Assembly (NCBI GenBank): GCA_050084985.1
Contig: JBITNC010000002.1
Span: forward strand, 38,192,001-38,256,000
Direction of reading: 5' to 3'
Length of the DNA: 64,000 nt
Origin: Nageia nagi
Taxonomy: Eukaryota; Pinophyta
Both the position numbers and the translations under genes were made by a program. The notes under the pieces are model-generated. The model saw only the letters and a program-made list of their open reading frames with translations, had not been told where the DNA came from and made no database searches. Below, in pieces: positions 38,901-48,124 of the stretch; the first letter of the stretch is position 1; each line of letters opens with the position of its first letter.

Positions 38901-41900
38901 GCATTTTTTAATTTTATGCTCTTACTACAGCATTATAGCTAACATATAATAAAATAAAATATCATAAAACAAACCCAAACTATTACATACTTTGTTCATT
39001 TTCTATGATCAAAATATGAAATAAAAATAAAATTGTTTACTTTCATAATTAATATAGAATCTCTTGCTTTTAATTAGCATTATTTTAGTTTGCAGTTATC
39101 CATACATACTTTTGTTGGCTTGTAAATCCCTTGAAGTAAGGAATCATAGAAGCTGCCCTTCCAAAAGATTCATGACTTTTGAACAATTTATAGTTACATG
39201 AGTTAGCTGCTGGTATACACTCTGTGTGCATTGCTGCATCAAAAAAATAGCATCTTAATATTTGATACTTCTAAACAAATATAGGCTAACCGCTCCTGGT
39301 TGTATAAGGCAAAATATTTTAAACCAAATAAGTTAAATAATAGCATGAAATTGCACAAAGTGAACGCAGCATGTGGTATGGAACAAAGCCTTATATGTTA
39401 ATCCAGCTTACAGATTATATAATTAACATATATATAACAAAATAAAGTTAAGAATTGCAAACACCAAAAGGTTTGTAAAAAAATATTTGAAATTTTTCAA
39501 GCTACTGACCTTTAAAAATACCAACGGGAATAAAGAATCCCAAATTTTCAGAAACTCTGAATGCGCTTATAATTTAATCTATATAATTTCAATTCAACAA
39601 AATTGCCAAAAAAACTAGTATCTCTGCACCAAAATCAGAATGAATCTAAACGCTAGAATTATAACACTGGAACCATACAAAACAGAATAACCATGAACTC
39701 AACAGCATACAAGTCCAACAACATAATAATGAACCAGACTTTGGCATAATGAAAAGAAGCCAATATTACACAATCTCAGGTGAAAATGGATTTCTGTAAA
39801 TATGTCCTGATATATGGAAGGGATAACTTTCACATGATACAAAAGGGTGATAAAATCAAAATCAAACAGTAGATAGAAAAATGTTTAACTATACCCCTCG
39901 TATCTATCCTAGCAAGAGATGGGCATGAATGTCGATTATCCCAAAGCAGAAAATGTCTGTCTGAATAAATAAATAGACATTACAAGATTTTGACTATTTT
40001 ACAAATTCAGACACTTAACACTATATTTAAGGCCTAATAAATTGAAACAGATTGAAAATTATATTGATGTAAAGATAGTGTCAGGTTTATGTATTAAGTG
40101 CCAAAACTGCATGCAAAAGAGAGATTTGTTTATAGTTCCCATGTTGCTGGGGCACCATATTTAGTACCTAACAGTTATTTGCGAATTAACTTACTAATCA
40201 TCTCTTATAGGTGCTACATTGAGAATGAGCTTGGACACAGTTTATTTTCCAATCTATCTAGTCTTTGCTTAGTTCTTAATAGCAATATCATTCTTTATAG
40301 GTTAAGATTTCCAGTTTTCATATCTATTCCAATGTTCATTTTATGAAACATTCTAAGCAACAACAAATTTTGGGAAGTTCAGTACCCACCAAACAACATG
40401 ATTTTTAATTGTTCAAAACTCCATTCTTTATATCATTTCCAATGTCCATTTATCAACCATGCAAAGCAATGACTTAAAACTCTTTTAGGTCATTTTCAGC
40501 ATGCTCTAAACTCCCGCTTCTAGCCTATGCTATTTTCAACCTTTTTCCAACACACATCCAACAATTATATTATTGGAATAAGTGAAAAATTCATTCCATT
40601 GTTACGTACTGAATGAAGACTTCTTTTTACAAGTACCATTGACAATGATACTTGTAAAGATTTTAATTTTTATTGTTAGCAGGCATTTTTGTATATCTTA
40701 GGTGATGTGCCTATCATCCATTGCAGATCTGCAGCTGATCGATTGCAGGCATTGAGAGCAAAGAAAAACTTTTCTTTTGCATAAAAAATTTATTTGGATG
40801 CCGACCTCACTCAACTCCAAATAGAAGAGCTTCGGAAAGCTTGAACTTTGGTAGTCACAATCAGAGGAGATAACAAATAGGCTGTTATCCGTGACTGCAA
40901 GGCAGTCATTCATTATACCCCCCTCCAGGCTAGTCACATCCTGAACCTTCTTGATGACACCAACAGGATGCCCTTACAGTGCTCACTTTTGTTGTTTGGA
41001 ACTGTAATGATATGATCTGGTCTTCTCCTGGATCAGTCTGTGACATCATCCATCACATAGATTTGATTATATTTACTGATACATATGAGAGAGATGTTAA
41101 GGGCTTCCCCCCTTCATAGGTTACACTTGGATTTCTGCCTTCAATCCCTTCGCCAGGTTAGGTAGCTATGAGCATGCCATAGGGGGGTGTAGGCTTCTTG
41201 GTGAGCGACTATTTGTTTCCTAGGTTACGAGCCGGAGGCATTGATACCTAACACATTACACTTGGATTTCCATTACAAAACACCCACCTCTTCCGAGGAT
41301 ATACATAGCAAGATGCTATTTTCCACCAGCATCATTGAGCTATGCTTTAGAAGGAGATGCAGAATCTTTGTTCTTGAATTTTTACGCTAAGATCTCTAGA
41401 TACATAATGCAAAAGGATATCACATTGGTAGGTGACTTCAATGGTAGGAAATGGAGTCTTCAAACATGGTACTTTGATGAGTGGGTTGATCCTTTTCACC
41501 TTTGTGCCTTGGAGCATGAAGGCGAGCTCCAACAAGCATTTAATAATACTATGCCTACCTCACAAGAAATTCCTTCTTGAGTTTGGTGAAACCCGTGACC
41601 TCGTCATCGTGAATGGCATTGCTTGGTTCCCCCATCCCAACACCATACTTATTTTCCACATGCAGGTGGATCTAGTGTTGTTGACTACATCCTCGTTAGC
41701 CCCTCAGTTGTCTTCCACTGCCAAACCCTTCTTATTGCCCCTTGTCTCCCCTTTGTTGAGCACATCCACTTGACCCTCTCCCTCCTAGATTCACCTTCCC
41801 CCCTACAACCCACTATCCCACCCCACACCCTCCTCGTACAATCATCTACTTTGGCTGAGCTCTTTCCCCCTTCTATAGCCTTTCCCTGAAACAAACACTT

Positions 41901-44900
41901 CCTCGCATGCCCCCTTTCACATCTATCGATGATCAGGAGCTTTTCCTTCCCAAGACTCTTCATTCCATAGCCAAAAGACAAGAGATCATATCAACCCTCC
42001 ACCATAACCCTAAGTCTTTTTGGCACTCCTTACCCAAAAGACACAACATTAGCCACATCACCCTTCAGGATTGAAGCATTTACAACTCTCGACTCTACAT
42101 CGATCCCAACCGTATCCCTTCCATCGTCATCTCTTGCCCATCCTCTTAATACTTCTTCCCCCCACCTCATCCACAAAGCTATCCTTAAGCTTAGCTACGA
42201 AAAAGTGCTTAACATCAAAAAACTCCAAGCCGAATACCTCAAACATGCCAATTCCACCCTCCCTCCATTCTCTCTCATCTCTTTAACACCATCATTTGCA
42301 CTGGCTTCTCCATCCCTAGACCTCAAACATTATCCAACCCATCCTCAAAGTCGGTGACCCTTGTGAACTGAGCAATTGTCGCACCATCATGATTGGACAC
42401 ACCCTAGCCAAGCTCAATGCCACCATTCTTGGGTACTACATATCACAATTGTCACATGTTAGAGGCTTCAAGGTAGGAGGATAGGCAAGTTTTCACAAAG
42501 ACTACTTCACCACTGACCACATTCTCACCCTACGAGCAATCATTAAGGAGGTCAAGTTTTGGAAGTCCCAATTTTTAGCTATTTTGTGGACTTCAGGAAG
42601 GCTTTTGACACACTAACTCATGGACAAACTTGGACAATTGAGGATTCTTAAGTTTGGCCTTATAGCAAATTTGACTATTTACAAGTCCTTAGCAGGTCAG
42701 GTTCATGTTGTTGAGGGTCTCTCTAACAGCATTGGATGAAGCAAGGTTGCCTTCTCTTCCCAACTTTCTTTGGTCTCTACATTGACAAGTTGGAGTCATT
42801 TATATTAGAGACCACATGCCCCAAGGCAAGGTACCTCCTCCACGGTAGTCGAATCCCCATCCTCCTCTTCGTCAATGATATTGTCTTACTCACACGTGGC
42901 AATGCTTGATGGCTACCCTAGACTTGTTTAGCGCATGAAAGGATTTAGAGGTTAATCTCAATAAAATCAAAGTTGTGTCCTTCAATATATCAAAGGCCAC
43001 TGCTAACCAAAATCATATTAGATACCAAGGCAGGGTTATTGAGATTACAACCTCCTACACTTATCTGAGAGTACTCTTCATTGCTCCTCGATTCTCGATG
43101 AGGACAACAACCCCATCCAAAGTTCGTCGAGGATATGCAGCAATTTCCTCCCTTAAGAGATAATGTGTCCAGCTCCACTTCCAAAACATTCCACACTTTG
43201 GTCACCCCCACAATGCTTTATGGTGTCAAGGTTTGGGGCCCCAGTTTGAGGAACTCAAATTGTACCACAATTGAGAAGATCCTAGTTGGCACATTGTCTT
43301 GCTCCATTCGGATCAAGAGGACTATTCCACATCACATCATATTGATTGAGTTTGGTTGCCTCTAAAGGTGTGCTCCCTTGCAGCTTTGGTTCTTTTTCTC
43401 CATCATCTCCACAACCTTGCATCTGCTAGAAGAGGTGTAAATCAATCCAATATAGAGCTTTAGCGTCATTGATGGACTTGGCAATATAAGAGTGTCGTTA
43501 GCGTTAGTTCATCGAGGTCACTGAGGCATTATAGAGCTTCAATTTTTCCCACGACCAACTACCTATACCTTAGGGAGACCCACATAGAGACTTAGTTGAC
43601 ACATAGACATCGATCAAAGACACGATTTACAAGGTGTATATTCAGTACACCGGTTGCTCCCAGCATCCCCTCATACCCAAGTTGTTGAAATACTCCCATC
43701 ACTTCCTACAAATTATCAAAGGTTGATACTCCCCCTTGATACTCAATTTAGGCCTCATTGGCTTGAGGATGTTCCTTGGATAGTTCAGAGTGTTCTCCCA
43801 CCAGCTACAAATTAAGATTGATCACCATTTAGCACGTGACCTACTGTGCTCGCTAGAGTCAAAGACTGAGGACCATTTCATCTTCATCTCAAAGAGGCAT
43901 TCCTTCTCAAGAAATGTCTCTTATCCGACAAGTGATTGCCTAATTACTTCATTCTTTCAAGCTTCATCAAGGGAGGAAGCTCATAAGAGGAGACACAACC
44001 CTCTTTCGCCTACTCGATGCACCAAATAGCAAGTTTGTATTGACCCTATTCCTTTGAGATCCCCGTGGATCAAATCCTTCTTTAGCTCCAACAATGTTGA
44101 TGCGATCACTATTACCACAGCCCAAGGGGAACCCAACCAGGTTGTTCAAATGAGTCCTCCCCCCAACTGATCTTGACTATTTTGTTTAGCCCCTCTATTG
44201 TACTTCTCTATGGTATTTGTTAGTTTGTTTCTAGTGAGGGTCCTCTAGGGCCTCACATGTTGCTTTATACATTTGTACCTCACAATCCCATTGACCACTT
44301 TTGGTTACCCACGGACATTAATATATTTTCATGCTTTCTTCTCAACGAAGTTGGTCTACTCCCTATTGAAAGCAAGGCTCTAAGACAATATATTTAGTAT
44401 ACAATTATAGACTAGCAAAGTTAGATCATCATTGGCTAGCTGTAATCACCCAACAAACTTGCCTGACCCATCAACATCTTAAAAGAGTCTAACTAAAAGA
44501 CTATAATAAGTGGCTTGATTTTTGGGGCATACACAACAATATAAACCCTTCAAATAATGGCAAATTAAAATTGCAAATTGCAAATAAAATAATTGAAAAA
44601 AATTAGAACAATGTAAATATTTAAAATAAAAGAAAACTAACCTACTGTAAAAACATCATCAGCCGAAAACTAGAACATCCATCCTAAACACATAAGAGTC
44701 TCAAAAAAGAAACTTATGATTGCAAAATTAAGAACTAATTTACATGAACTGCATTTTGTGTGTAATGTAGATCTATATCCTAGGATATATATTAAAATCT
44801 AAGATTTTGTATGTAATGTAGGACTCCATCTTTAGTCTTAATTTCATCACGTACACGTGCATGTCGGCAAGACCAAAAATTTATGTGCATGTCAGCAAGA

Positions 44901-45638
44901 CCAAAAATTTATGTGCATGTCAGCAAGACCAAAAATTTATGCGAAAAGCATTGCGATGCTACATATAAGTCTGCGACATCTAGTTCACATAATTGAGTTT
45001 TTGCGGGATGCAATTATTGGTTGGAGCCGGAGGTGATACATCCACAAGAGGCATTAGAAATGTTTGTCTTTTCCAACTTCTTTCTTGGATATAACATTCT
45101 CTTTATTTGAGGATTACTCATGAGGGCTAGAAAATTCACCAAATGAAATGTTAAATATTTTATGTTGCTTGTACATCATCTCTGCAAGATACTTAAAAGC
45201 AAAGAACAGAACATGACCCATAAACAGGTTTAACGAAACTCCATTCATCTTTTTCCAGTACCCTTTTACACAACCATTTATTCAAAAACAATCCATATAT
45301 TTCTTTCCCTTTCATATTCTATTATTTGTTTAATTCAAATGCATTATAAATCTGCCTTTATATATTTGCAAGAGACTTGTATAATTTATATCGTAAGTGT
45401 CCTTTTTGGTCTTGTAATCTCTTCAAGTAAAGCCAACCTTTGGTTACTTACAGTAAACCCTACCTTAAGAGTATAACAATAGGCATACTAAACATTTGAT
45501 ACATGAATATAGTCCTCATGTCTCTTGTATAGGTCTTTGCATAATTCCTATATTCCTAGACATACCTGTGCAGTGACTGTCGAAGAGGTTGCCACAGCTT
45601 GTCAGATGCCTTCGGAGCCAGACAGCCGCATTCCTCAT
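23446..45638 (-). CDS. ABC1/ADCK/UbiB-like atypical kinase gene, first four coding exons (partial)
   Basis: Joined minus-strand exons 45638-45566, 39233-39110, 38834-38597 and 23487-23446 give 477 nt with matching phases (73+124+238+42) and GT-AG borders throughout. The product starts MRNAAVWLRRHLTSCGNLFD: basic and hydroxylated with no early acidic residue, a likely mitochondrial presequence. After a variable region it reads SVYYRFGPFLAFYRGAIILY and then KRADK joined to FRRILIRLGPFYIK, the conserved entry to the ABC1 domain (usually followed by LGQ..S.RPD). Known members are mitochondrial or plastid kinase-like proteins linked to coenzyme Q or prenyl-lipid homeostasis. The ATP-binding and catalytic parts lie left of 23446 and were not found. 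An in-frame TAG upstream of the ATG fixes the start. The gene seems intact over the visible exons. Confidence 0.75.
23953..23979. repeat. (AT)n microsatellite
   Basis: An uninterrupted TA/AT dinucleotide run directly before the 143-bp duplication. Confidence 0.9.
23986..24271. repeat. Tandem duplication, 143-bp unit, two copies
   Basis: Units start at GACATAGATTCATATATG, at 23986 and 24129, and run in parallel to GACATTGTAGAAATAA with about ten differences. Confidence 0.85.
24480..24655 (+). mobile_element. LINE 3' tail fragment
   Basis: Contains AGTCCCATTGACTGTTTAAT followed by ATATTTTCTTTCTTTCTGG, matching the tail of the LINE at 44280-44340. The 5' part is missing. Confidence 0.6.
24660..25310. 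other. AT-rich intron sequence, nothing recognised
   Basis: Intron 3 sequence without a visible coding frame or repeat relationship inside this window. Confidence 0.5.
25330..26060 (-). pseudogene. Ty1-copia reverse transcriptase/RNase H remnant
   Basis: Read on the minus strand, 26060 to 25920 gives VIYVDILIII, the copia YVDD site with the second Asp replaced, then NFEMIDLGLAHYILGLQV. From 25918 it continues with FNMEDCKLVATPMPSGMKL and VDETLYRSIIWSLHNLTHAR. Around 25530-25450 the RNase H part shows KHTNGRKSTSSFGFPLGS and SGPITWSSK. Stops and shifts are frequent. It belongs to a different copia lineage from the elements at 47.6-64 kb and lies in intron 3 of the host gene. Confidence 0.8.
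26068..26310. repeat. Direct repeat, left copy (pairs with 27228-27470)
   Basis: About 240 bp share the order GGAGTCTTC.GTGGAGC, AAGTATAGAAATT, CAAAGTTAATGTAGAATCA, AAGTAGATTA and GGAGGTGTGG with the right copy. It probably comes from the interior of an LTR element. Confidence 0.75.
26347..26600 (-). pseudogene. LINE reverse transcriptase fragment
   Basis: On the minus strand LDFAKIFIISCDPFLKF resembles the first LINE RT block (F-V-D-F-x-K-A-F-D). The same nucleotide segment occurs at 32790-33050, next to more LINE RT sequence, which supports the call. Confidence 0.5.
26610..27050 (+). mobile_element. LTR fragment with primer-site-like end
   Basis: The segment ends ...TTTACCCTACA, followed by TGGTGTCAAAGTGG (27037-27050), a degenerate initiator-tRNA-type primer site. 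Part of it (26590-26690) recurs at 37725-37820. The right copy of the 240-bp direct repeat follows about 180 bp later, as expected for element interior. Confidence 0.4.
27228..27470. repeat. Direct repeat, right copy (pairs with 26068-26310)
   Basis: Aligned along its length with the left copy, with roughly one difference in eight bases. The LTR-like segment lies between the two copies. Confidence 0.75.
27467..27560 (-). mobile_element. LINE 3' tail fragment
   Basis: The reverse complement reads GAGTCCCATTGAGCTTTTTG, then GATATTAATATATTTTTTC, matching the other LINE tails in this window. Confidence 0.6.
27560..28680. other. Unassigned intron sequence
   Basis: It may include more of the LINE whose tail is at 27467, on the minus strand, but no motif is readable. 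Nothing else was recognised. Confidence 0.35.
28690..29616. repeat. Array of eight long imperfect palindromes (hairpin repeats)
   Basis: Hairpins lie at 28690-28734, 28805-28850, 28920-28962, 29030-29081, 29146-29188, 29287-29334, 29357-29407 and 29565-29616, mostly about 115 bp apart. The model is TTGGCGCATG, AAAAAGACAA, a short AATC loop, TTGTCTTTTT, CATGCGCCAA. Outer arms are perfect in hairpins 4 (10 bp) and 8 (11 bp). Hairpin 2 has GATAA/TTATC and hairpin 7 has GTCA/TGAC where the others have GACAA/TTGTC, so both arms changed together. The sequence between hairpins is poorly conserved. A coiled-coil coding remnant follows on the plus strand. Function unknown. Confidence 0.85.
29771..30498 (+). 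pseudogene. Helical/coiled-coil protein remnant, family not recognised
   Basis: One plus-strand frame runs about 240 codons with only a few stops, mostly TAG in place of likely CAG, AAG or GAG. It is rich in E, K, Q, L and V (VLVAVQQFSGALERVAF, QFQEVQKDVKKLNDKANTCL). No enzyme motif is visible. It ends just before an LTR-like segment, so it is probably the last protein of a plant LTR element without pol. It may belong with 34860-35850. Confidence 0.45.
30500..31435 (+). mobile_element. LTR-like segment
   Basis: Non-coding, with a promoter-like CTATATATAGCCC near 30723. It is placed between a coding remnant and a purine-poor leader with another short open frame (31627-31884). No second copy is present in the window, so the boundaries are guesses. 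Confidence 0.3.
31627..31884 (+). pseudogene. Short open frame, possible N-terminus of an element protein
   Basis: 85 codons, basic, with the patch LAKRDPQAMRPMMLKIDRST; no domain recognised. It follows the LTR-like segment and stops where LINE-derived sequence begins, so it may be the start of the protein whose later part is at 34860-35850. Confidence 0.3.
31929..33100 (-). pseudogene. LINE ORF2 (reverse transcriptase) pseudogene
   Basis: Reading downward on the minus strand: 33046-32870 carries LCIDFTKILIIPYDPFLS (RT first block). 32693-32400 carries TRVFFLSHFANGLYKLLN (from QGCPLSPTLFGLYIDELE-type sequence), then LVVNLSKSKDMIFNLSKN and TTSFTYLGALFIG. 32391-32074 carries the post-RT region (VPLGIVYAKFAIPPLCLEC). 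The FADD catalytic block is deleted between the first two pieces. It is the same family as the LINE at 40985-44340, opposite strand. Confidence 0.7.
33100..34850. other. Unassigned intron sequence, possible minus-strand LTR
   Basis: On the minus strand a promoter-like CTATAAAAGAACTAG lies near 33805, and the sequence from about 33150 to 34600 has LTR-like composition. No partner repeat exists in the window. Short frames here have no recognisable motifs. Confidence 0.3.
34860..35850 (+). pseudogene. Element-borne protein remnant, family not recognised
   Basis: A largely continuous plus-strand frame with a few TAG stops. Landmarks are DLHPKLAKLLVNDDVKEVLV, YWGFLEFFKGYDVNITHQM, VEGRVSMGSFMFEITIAVMI and NLPDDGLKIQRDK. 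From 35501 a 116-codon frame is basic with a nuclear-signal-like GGKRKRKQVK and ends in a leucine-rich helix (LQGALLAGLNNIIAQVDKLQ). I have the impression of a protein carried by plant LTR elements that lack pol, but cannot name a domain. Confidence 0.4.
35860..37280. other. Unassigned intron sequence
   Basis: Contains loosely repeated words such as CCAAAACTTTG and TGAAACTTTTC (36110-36860), perhaps the leader or 3' region of the preceding element. No clear unit could be defined. Confidence 0.3.
37283..37354. repeat. 36-bp tandem repeat, two copies
   Basis: ATACCATAGTGGGACCAAAT begins at 37283 and 37319; the copies differ by about one base (AAGCAGG versus AAGCCGG). Confidence 0.9.
37725..37820. 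repeat. Fragment related to 26590-26690
   Basis: Shares AGAAAGCT.AGA, GTGGAAGAGCCA/ATGGAAGAGCCA and GAGCTCATATGA in order with the LTR-like segment at 26.6 kb. Confidence 0.6.
37880..38010. repeat. Degenerate TATTAATAGATGT repeats
   Basis: At least four spaced copies of CTATTAATAGATGTA-like words, often with ACAATTATT after them. The core TATTAATA is palindromic. Confidence 0.65.
38597..38834 (-). CDS. ABC1-like gene, coding exon 3 (238 bp)
   Basis: The acceptor GTCGTGCAG lies before CTTCTCGAC and the donor GTACTC follows AGATAAG. It codes from FSTSVHGDK to THKRADK and includes SVYYRFGPFLAFYRGAIILY. Choosing this acceptor rather than the AG four codons upstream keeps the frame with exon 2. 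Confidence 0.75.
39110..39233 (-). CDS. ABC1-like gene, coding exon 2 (124 bp)
   Basis: Acceptor ...GATGCAG before CAATGCAC and donor GTATGTATG after CCAACAAAA. It codes a low-conservation segment (SFGRAASMIPYFKGFTSQQ). The exon contains an ATG, but exon 1 supplies a better start and presequence and joins in phase. Confidence 0.7.
39240..40980 (-). other. Left part of intron 1 (ABC1-like gene), no feature recognised
   Basis: AT-rich sequence. Nothing beyond short runs and scattered short frames was seen. Intron 1 spans 39234-45565 (6332 bp) and also holds the LINE described below. Confidence 0.55.
40985..44340 (+). pseudogene. LINE (non-LTR retrotransposon) ORF2 pseudogene with 3' end
   Basis: Ordered pieces are readable on the plus strand. 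The endonuclease has DIIHHIDLIIFTDTYERD near 41050, ITLVGDFNG near 41420 and VVDYILVSPSVVFH near 41680. The reverse transcriptase has FVDFRKAFDT near 42590, LLFPTFFGLYIDKLESFI near 42760, PILLFVNDIVLLTR near 42860 (the FADD site is FVND) and TTSYTYLRVLFIAPRF near 43050. The post-RT region has TPTMLYGVKVWGPSL near 43210. The 3' end carries CATTGACCACTTTTGGTTAC and ACATTAATATATTTTC (44295-44330). Many stops and shifts and the changed catalytic site make it inactive. It sits inside intron 1 of the host gene, opposite in orientation. Confidence 0.85.
44857..44940. repeat. 28-bp tandem repeat, three copies
   Basis: Units at 44857, 44885 and 44913: GTGCATGTCAGCAAGACC plus AAAAATTTAT. The first has one difference (TCGG). 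Confidence 0.9.
45566..45638 (-). CDS. ABC1-like gene, coding exon 1 with start codon
   Basis: ATG at 45638-45636 on the minus strand with an in-frame TAG two codons upstream, 24 codons, then donor GTATGTCTAG after CACAG. The peptide MRNAAVWLRRHLTSC can form an amphipathic basic helix, as in mitochondrial targeting sequences. The leftover G joins with CA of exon 2 to give Ala. Confidence 0.7.
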
Positions 45639-47613
45639 GACCTACGATTTCCAAAAGGCAATATATCTTCCTAAATTCTCGTGCAGCATTTGTAAAGCCA
45701 GTATATCCAAAACCTTTTTCTACAAAAATGTAGCAAAGAATTTACTCCAGGCCAAGAACTTAAGCCGAACTTGCTCTTCAATACAAATTTAATGCAGGTC
45801 TATGAAGTTATAAACCCTCGCACGTCAAAAGCTACGAAAAATCGTCTCTAGTTTGCAAATTTCAAGAATGCCTCTTGCAAAATGAAAATATATTGAAATT
45901 AACACTTCCCGCTAAACCATCACCAACAGCTAAAAACTATGTTATCTGTACTGCGAAATTTAACCGATTTTTGAATTCAAGTTCAAAATCAAGATCCTCC
46001 TCCTACATGACAAGAACAGCGCCAAAATCAAACAAATGATCAAATAAATACATTTTCCTTTTTCTTCAACTTCTGAAAAACATAGAAAGAAAGAAAAAGC
46101 TTCTCAGGTAGGAAAGACATTCTTAGCTCACCATTTCTCCAGAAGAAATTGAAATTGAAGACATTATTAGCGGTGGATATGACAAATCTGATTCTGCATT
46201 TTCAATCCACTGTAAATTCTTGTCCAGAAAAAGCGAATTTTATACAAGATACGCAAAAAATCGGAGGCAGGGGTTCATGAGCTATCAAACTGTTTTCCCT
46301 CTTCTACAGTTGCTAGGAAATTGCCTTTGGTCATTTTACGAACCTCGTATGAGAGATTACTTGCTTATATTGGTTTCCACGTGGCCTCCAATCTGCCACG
46401 ATCCATTCGAACAAATGTTTTTTTTTTTCAATTATGGAAGTCAATCTTTTGCGACAAAATTTTTACTTCAGAATTTATCGGTGGTGTATTTTCCATCGAA
46501 GTCATTTAATATTTGCATTCTTTCAATAGTTTTAATTTTCAAGTAGAAGTATCTTTTTCATCAAAGTTATCTAAAATTTACATCGCATATACTATGATTC
46601 AATAGGATTATTTTTCATGATCTTTTACACTTTAAAAGTAAAAAAGTTTGAACATGAAACTTATTCTTAAAAGATTTCAAAACTTTCTCTACTCTCCATC
46701 TAACGTTGACTCACATATATTATAAGTTTTTGTTAAGTTTATTTCATTTTTAAATATATGGTATATACAGTTTAAATTTGATAATTTGAAAGTAGATCCT
46801 CAAATATTTGTAATTTCTTTATATGCTTGTAATTCTTTTCTTCTTCTTTCCAACGATACCAAAATTTGTTACCATATGTGAAAGATATTGTCCTCCAAAG
46901 TCGTAAAATCAAAGGATAAATAAATAAATCAATATATAAAAAGCATTTAAAATGTTGTCACCATTCCAAATTAGGTGGGAGGTATCACGTGCCACATAGG
47001 CATCCGAGTAGGCAACCACATCAGCAAGCACCCATATGATCTTATGATGATCTCACTCTTGAGAAATGTGCCCATAATAGGCGCACATGGGACACATGGA
47101 GTGTGTGGAGCCTCATGTGGAGTAGTTGCACCAATTTGCAAGCCACGTGGGGTATATAGGTAGATAACAACAACATAGAGCAGAGTGGAAGTCAATAGAT
47201 CGTGTGGAGGTTAGCAACCTTGGAATTTGATAGGGAAATAAACATTTTTTTTATTTTGTAAACATTTTTTAACGCTCAAATTAATAAATTTTAATACATC
47301 AAGGTTGATGCCCATTCAAAATATGAAATTGTAATTTTAACGTTTAAAGTAAAAAAAATATTAAAACATCATATATATATATCCAATGGTTCACTCATCA
47401 AGGTCCAAAAGTATGTACATAATCCTCACCTACTATCCATGATCTGACAATTATCATTTGCATAATCAAATTGGCATTAATTCCATGCAAACTGGCTCAT
47501 CAATGTTGGACCATTGGAAGATGCACTTATTATAATCAACCCTTGCTTAGACATGGAAATTTGCAATTGCAAATTGAGGCCATGGAGTCTTGTTGTGGAT
47601 CTATGGTGGAAAC
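45639..47613 (-). promoter_or_regulatory. 5' UTR and upstream region of the ABC1-like gene
   Basis: Non-coding sequence between the start codon and the outer copia element. The transcription start cannot be placed. Short plus-strand frames here (for example 46220-46546) show no protein family features. The copia element lies about 2.0 kb upstream of the start codon. Confidence 0.4.
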
Positions 47614-48109
47614 TGTTGGAATGTATAATGCATTATTGTAAAGGTTATGTAATAATCTTCCTTGTAAGTTCACTAATGCTTAAAGGTGTCATTTGATACA
47701 TTAAGTATTTAAGTGAATATGAAAATGTAACTTGTCCTACACTCTATGTCATGAGCATGCCCCTTGGGTAAAAGGATGTGTATAAATAGAAGGATTTTAG
47801 ATAAAAGTGTGATCCAAAGAGGGATTTTGGCCTATAAATAGAAGGCTCCCTCTTTGTGATTATATGCCAATTATCGAGTAGAGTTATGCTATAGGATAGT
47901 GGTTAAGAGAAAAGATTGGGAGGATTCTAAGAGAGTTGTATTTGTAATTGAAGTTAAGATCTAGTTAGTGGATGTACTCCTAGTTGAAAACACCACTTAC
48001 ATCTTGTGTCACTTTGTGAGATTGCTTTGTGTGTTAATTAGATGTGAATTGAGAGCTTTCATGTGATCTTAGGAGTTTAGAATTTTCTTGTTATAGTTCA
48101 ATTCTCTCA
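47614..48109 (+). repeat. 5' LTR of outer copia element (496 bp)
   Basis: Starts TGTTGGAATG and ends TTCTCTCA, followed by the primer site. It is distantly alignable with the inner LTR (shared GATCTAGTTAGTGGATGTAC-like stretch and 3' end). It contains two TATAAATAGAAGG motifs (47781 and 47833) from a short internal duplication. Confidence 0.75.
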
Positions 48110-48111
48110 TT

Positions 48112-48124
48112 TGGTTACTAGAGC
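48112..48124 (+). other. Primer-binding site, outer copia element
   Basis: TGGTTACTAGAGC, a mutated form of TGGTATCAGAGC, two bases after the LTR, followed by GTGTGAAAGCTCTT as in the inner copy. Confidence 0.65.

Noticed and set aside
41347-41981. Minus-strand frames over the LINE
   Set aside because: The plus strand carries ordered endonuclease and reverse transcriptase motifs; the minus frames are shadows.
46220-46546. 108-codon plus-strand frame near the outer copia element, considered as a gene
   Set aside because: Phe/Leu-rich low-complexity product from AT-rich DNA, no motif, and it overlaps the expected upstream region of the ABC1-like gene.
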